A program made the translations under genes and the position numbers. This document shows, in pieces, positions 4,386 through 6,699 of a stretch of 6,699 bases of DNA. The stretch comes from Pseudomonadota bacterium (GTDB lineage: Bacteria > Pseudomonadota > Alphaproteobacteria > Rhizobiales > Methylopilaceae). The stretch is from NCBI GenBank assembly GCA_023388965.1, contig JAEWFF010000044.1, positions 1 to 6,699 of the forward strand. The letters run 5' to 3'. The notes under the pieces are model-generated. The model did not search any database. It was not told where the DNA came from and was given only the letters and a program-made list of their open reading frames with translations. How positions within the stretch are numbered: position 1 is the stretch's first letter; the number at the start of each line of letters is the position of its first letter.

Positions 4386-5420
4386 ATGATCTCAAGACGT
4401 AATGTTATAACATCAATATCGGCGCTGGCGCTTACGTTCGGCATGGCCGGCGGTGCGTGGGCGCACGATCACATCAAGGTCGTGGCGAGCTTTTCCATCC
4501 TCGGCGATCTCGTGAAACAGGTCGGCGGCGAGCATGTCGATCTGACCACGCTTGTCGGCCCCGATGGCGATGCGCATGTCTATTCGCCCTCGCCCGCCGA
4601 TGCGAAGGCAATGGCGCAGGCGAAAATCGTGTTCGTCAACGGCCTCGGCTTCGAGGGCTGGATGGAACGCCTCGTGCAAAGCTCGGGCTCCAAGGCCGAG
4701 ATCGTGGCCGTGACGGACGGCATCAAGCCGATCACGTTCGAGGAAGACGAGGGTCACGACCATGGCCACGATCACGGGAAGGACGCCGCCAAACACGACC
4801 ATGATCATGACGAGAAGCACGCGAAGCACGATCATGACCACGATCACGGCAAGCATGACCATGCTCACGAGCACGGCCATCATCACCATGACGGGCCCGA
4901 TCCGCATGCCTGGCAGTCGGTCGGCAATGTGAAGACCTATGTCGCTAATATCCGCGATGCGCTGATCGCGGCGGCGCCGGCCGAAAAGGTTGAGTTCGAC
5001 GCCAATGCGGCGGCCTATCTCGAAAAGCTCGATGCGCTCGATGCCGAGGTGCGCGCCGCAATCGACGCCATTCCGGCCGAGCGGCGGACCATCATCACCT
5101 CGCACGACGCCTTCGGCTATTTCGCCGACGCCTACGGCATCGAGGTCGTGGCGCCGCAGGGCGTCTCGACCGAGGCGGAGCCGACCGCGAAGGACGTGGC
5201 CCGGCTCATCACCCAGATCAGGGAAGAGGGCGTGAAGGCCGTTTTCGTCGAGACCATCACCGATCCCCGCATGATCGAGCGCATCGCCGAAGAGGGCGGG
5301 GCGAAAATCGGGGGCACGCTCTATTCGGACGCTCTGTCGCCCCCCGATGGCCCGGCGGGGACTTACATTGACATGATGCGGCACAATATAAGGACGCTGA
5401 GCGCCGGGCTTTCGAGCTAA
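4386..5420 (+). CDS. znuA: Zinc ABC transporter, periplasmic zinc-binding protein ZnuA
   Basis: ZnuA binds zinc in the periplasm and hands it to ZnuB. The 344-residue product has a signal peptide (MISRRN, a hydrophobic stretch, AWA then HD), with likely cleavage after A26. The SRR could be a weak Tat motif. Predicted zinc ligands of the cluster A-I fold are H64 (DAHVYSPSP), H174 (DPHAW) and H240 (SHDAFGYF), with D315 (YSDALS). A charged loop at 124-168 carries 20 histidines in 45 residues, a ZnuA hallmark that marks zinc rather than manganese specificity. The start at 4386 is preferred over the ATG at 4380 because AAAGGAG (4372-4378) is 7 bases from the former and only 1 from the latter. It follows znuB by 31 bases, so it is probably cotranscribed. 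Its first codons are AT-rich and contain a Zur-like palindrome. Confidence 0.96.
   Translation: MISRRNVITSISALALTFGMAGGAWAHDHIKVVASFSILGDLVKQVGGEHVDLTTLVGPDGDAHVYSPSPADAKAMAQAKIVFVNGLGFEGWMERLVQSSGSKAEIVAVTDGIKPITFEEDEGHDHGHDHGKDAAKHDHDHDEKHAKHDHDHDHGKHDHAHEHGHHHHDGPDPHAWQSVGNVKTYVANIRDALIAAAPAEKVEFDANAAAYLEKLDALDAEVRAAIDAIPAERRTIITSHDAFGYFADAYGIEVVAPQGVSTEAEPTAKDVARLITQIREEGVKAVFVETITDPRMIERIAEEGGAKIGGTLYSDALSPPDGPAGTYIDMMRHNIRTLSAGLSS
4402..4413. promoter_or_regulatory. Zur-like perfect palindrome inside the first znuA codons
   Basis: ATGTTATAACAT is a perfect 12-bp palindrome with the same ATGTTATA half-site as the operator at 2274, but with its two halves overlapping more closely. It covers parts of znuA codons 6-10. 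The surrounding codons (TCA, AGA, AAT, GTT, ATA, ACA, TCA, ATA) are unlike the GC-ending codons of the rest of the gene. No good promoter is visible just upstream, so it might act as a roadblock, a second operator or a relic of a former znuA promoter region. Confidence 0.5.
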
Positions 5421-5427
5421 TGTCCGG

Positions 5428-5511
5428 CGTCGTCCCGGAAGGCGCGTAGCGGCTATCCGGGACCGCCATCCGACAAAGATCCCGGATCGCGCTTCGCGCG
5501 TCCGGGATGAC
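5428..5511. repeat. Palindromic repeat pair between znuA and the GTPase gene
   Basis: One stem pairs GTCCCGGA (5432-5439) with TCCGGGAC (5456-5463). A second, stronger stem pairs ATCCCGGA (5479-5486) with TCCGGGAT (5501-5508), with inner CGCGC-TTC-GCGCG (5488-5500) and one bulged T. The outer ends GTCGTCCCGG and CCGGGATGAC are themselves near-perfect inverted copies, so the element reads as two head-to-head units. It is a different family from those between znuC and znuB. The Shine-Dalgarno of the next gene (GAAGG, 5512-5516) begins right at its edge. It may limit read-through or protect the 3' end of the znu mRNA. Confidence 0.85.
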
Positions 5512-5522
5512 GAAGGTTATGC

Positions 5523-6587
5523 ATGTCCGACAAGATCCCCGTCACCGTCCTCACCGGCTATCTCGGCGCAGGCAAGACCACGCTTCTGAACCGCATCCTG
5601 TCCGAGGAGCACGGCAAGCGTTACGCCGTCATCGTCAATGAATTCGGCGAGATCGGCATCGACAACGAACTCGTCGTCGGCGCGGACGAGGAAGTCTTCG
5701 AGATGAACAACGGGTGCATCTGCTGCACGGTGCGCGGCGATCTCATCCGCATCGTCGAAGGGCTGATGAAGCGCAAGGGCAAGTTCGACGCCATCATCGT
5801 TGAGACGACGGGCCTCGCCGATCCGGCGCCCGTGGCGCAGACCTTCTTCGTGGACGAGGCGGTGCAGGAGAATGCCCGGCTCGACGCGGTGGTGACGGTC
5901 GCGGACGCCAAATGGCTGAAGGACCGTCTGAAGGACGCGCCGGAAGCGAAAAACCAGATCGCGTTCGCCGATGTCATCCTGCTCAACAAGACCGATCTCG
6001 TGACGCCCGAGGAAATCGAGGAGGTCGAGGCGCGCATTCGCGGCATCAATCCGTACGCACGCGTGATCCGCACGGTGAAATCGCAGGTGCCGCTGAACGA
6101 GGTTCTGGATCGCGGCGCGTTCGATCTCGACCGCATTCTGGAAATCGAGCCGGCCTTCCTCGAGGCCGGCGATCACGATCACGATCACGATCATGAATGC
6201 GGGCCGGACTGCACGCACGACCACCACCACGGCCATCATCACGATCATGGGCATGATCATAAGCACGGCGGCCTGAAGCATTATCACGACGAGCACATGC
6301 AGTCGGTCGCGTTCACGATTCCGGGCGATGTCGATCCCGAAAAGTTCATGCCGTGGGTCAACGAGATCGCGCAGTCCGACGGCCAGAACTTCCTGCGCTG
6401 GAAGGGCATCCTGTCGTTCAGGGACGAGCCGCGCCGCTTCGTGTTCCAGGGCGTTCACATGATCCTGGACGGCGATCTGCAGCGCGAATGGAAGCCGGAC
6501 GAGAAGCGCGAATCCCGGCTCGTCTTCATCGGCAAGGATCTCGACGCCGCCAAGCTGAAAGCGGGCTTCGAGGCCACGGCGGCGTGA
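5523..6587 (+). CDS. CobW/COG0523-family GTPase, putative zinc metallochaperone
   Basis: This is a G3E-family GTPase thought to deliver metal to client enzymes. The 354-residue product shows Walker A GYLGAGKTT (12-20), the conserved metal site NNGCICC (C65, C67, C68), ETTGLADP (94-101), the guanine-specificity motif NKTD (155-158), and a CobW C-terminal domain from about 259 to 345. Between the two domains, residues 218-258 hold 18 histidines plus C226 and C230. Zinc-linked members of the family (ZigA, ZagA, ZNG1 types) are favoured by the znuCBA neighbourhood and the His-rich loop. CobW proper, in cobalamin synthesis, is less likely because no cobalamin genes are seen. GAAGG (5512-5516) lies 6 bases before the start. 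No separate Zur box is seen upstream, so it may depend on read-through from znuA across the repeat. Confidence 0.92.
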   Translation: MSDKIPVTVLTGYLGAGKTTLLNRILSEEHGKRYAVIVNEFGEIGIDNELVVGADEEVFEMNNGCICCTVRGDLIRIVEGLMKRKGKFDAIIVETTGLADPAPVAQTFFVDEAVQENARLDAVVTVADAKWLKDRLKDAPEAKNQIAFADVILLNKTDLVTPEEIEEVEARIRGINPYARVIRTVKSQVPLNEVLDRGAFDLDRILEIEPAFLEAGDHDHDHDHECGPDCTHDHHHGHHHDHGHDHKHGGLKHYHDEHMQSVAFTIPGDVDPEKFMPWVNEIAQSDGQNFLRWKGILSFRDEPRRFVFQGVHMILDGDLQREWKPDEKRESRLVFIGKDLDAAKLKAGFEATAA

Positions 6588-6590
6588 TTA

Positions 6591-6657
6591 CCTCTCCCCG
6601 TTTACGGGGAGAGGTCGGCACGCGGCAGCGTGCCGGGTGAGGGGCATCGTTTCACCC
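6591..6657. repeat. Three-hairpin palindromic repeat after the GTPase gene
   Basis: Perfect stems are CCTCTCCCCG-TTTA-CGGGGAGAGG (6591-6614) and CGGCACGC-GGCA-GCGTGCCG (6616-6635). A third is GGGTGA (6635-6640) with TCACCC (6652-6657). The first begins 3 bases after the stop codon. The plan (CTCCCC stem, variable GC palindrome, GGGTG run) resembles that at 3199-3326. No T-run follows, so it is a repeat that may stop or protect the transcript rather than a textbook terminator. Confidence 0.8.
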
Positions 6658-6663
6658 GCACTG

Positions 6664-6681
6664 CCCCCCCCCCCCCCCCCC
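6664..6681. other. Run of 18 cytosines
   Basis: An uninterrupted C18 tract lies 18 bases before the window end, followed by further C-rich sequence (AACCCCCCACCCC). It adjoins the palindromic repeat. Such long homopolymers are rare in genomes and are common sequencing or assembly artefacts, including poly-G calls from two-colour chemistry. A real, slippage-prone tract in a C-rich repeat is possible. Confidence 0.9.
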
Positions 6682-6699
6682 AACCCCCCACCCCGGCGG

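Noticed and set aside
4755..4900. Tandem DNA repeat or mobile insertion in znuA
   Set aside because: The repetitive CAY/GAY pattern is the normal His/Asp-rich loop of ZnuA, in frame and expected for the family.
4413..5384. Long minus-strand open frames opposite znuA and the GTPase gene (also 5517-6458)
   Set aside because: They are mirror frames of the true genes; the runs of Val/Met/Ile are the complement of the His/Asp-rich coding repeats.
6591..6614. Rho-independent terminator after the GTPase gene
   Set aside because: The stem is strong but is followed by TCGGCACG with no T-run; it fits the palindromic repeat family better.

Overview
The base composition (GC-rich, with G/C-ending codons), a thiC controlled by a TPP riboswitch, a high-affinity zinc importer and a heavy load of short palindromic intergenic repeats all point to an alphaproteobacterium. 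The order Hyphomicrobiales (Rhizobiales) is most likely. The order is inferred from repeat style and gene content, not from a marker gene.

Layout. From 59 to 2029 on the minus strand lies thiC (HMP-phosphate synthase of thiamine synthesis). A TPP riboswitch sits in its leader (about 2096-2221), followed by a plausible switch that hides the Shine-Dalgarno sequence (2035-2100). On the plus strand, starting from a Zur-like operator with an embedded TATAAT (2274-2290), runs a zinc-acquisition cluster. It comprises a small 46-residue membrane protein with an N-terminal HHH (2298-2438), znuC ATPase (2435-3169, overlapping the small ORF by ATGA), znuB permease (3488-4354), znuA periplasmic zinc-binding protein (4386-5420) and a COG0523/CobW-family GTPase with a His-rich loop (5523-6587). 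Together these capture zinc in the periplasm (ZnuA), import it with ATP (ZnuB and ZnuC) and probably deliver it to client proteins (the GTPase). Zur would repress the set when zinc is plentiful.

Palindromic repeats occupy nearly every gap: beyond the thiC stop (1-50), between znuC and znuB (3199-3326 and 3351-3467), between znuA and the GTPase gene (5428-5511) and after the GTPase gene (6591-6657). One cluster of three hairpins (182-259) lies inside the thiC reading frame and seems to encode an extra segment of ThiC.

The most notable points are: (1) the unlisted small membrane ORF coupled to znuC; (2) the repeat-encoded insertion in ThiC; (3) a 318-nt repeat block that appears to have separated znuB from an ancestral start overlapping the znuC stop, yet stays open in frame up to the new znuB start; (4) a perfect 12-bp Zur-like palindrome written into the first codons of znuA with locally rare codons; and (5) a riboswitch leader whose pairing segments fit a mutually exclusive switch. 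None of these is a wholly new type of system. Points 1, 2 and 3 are the best candidates for undescribed biology.
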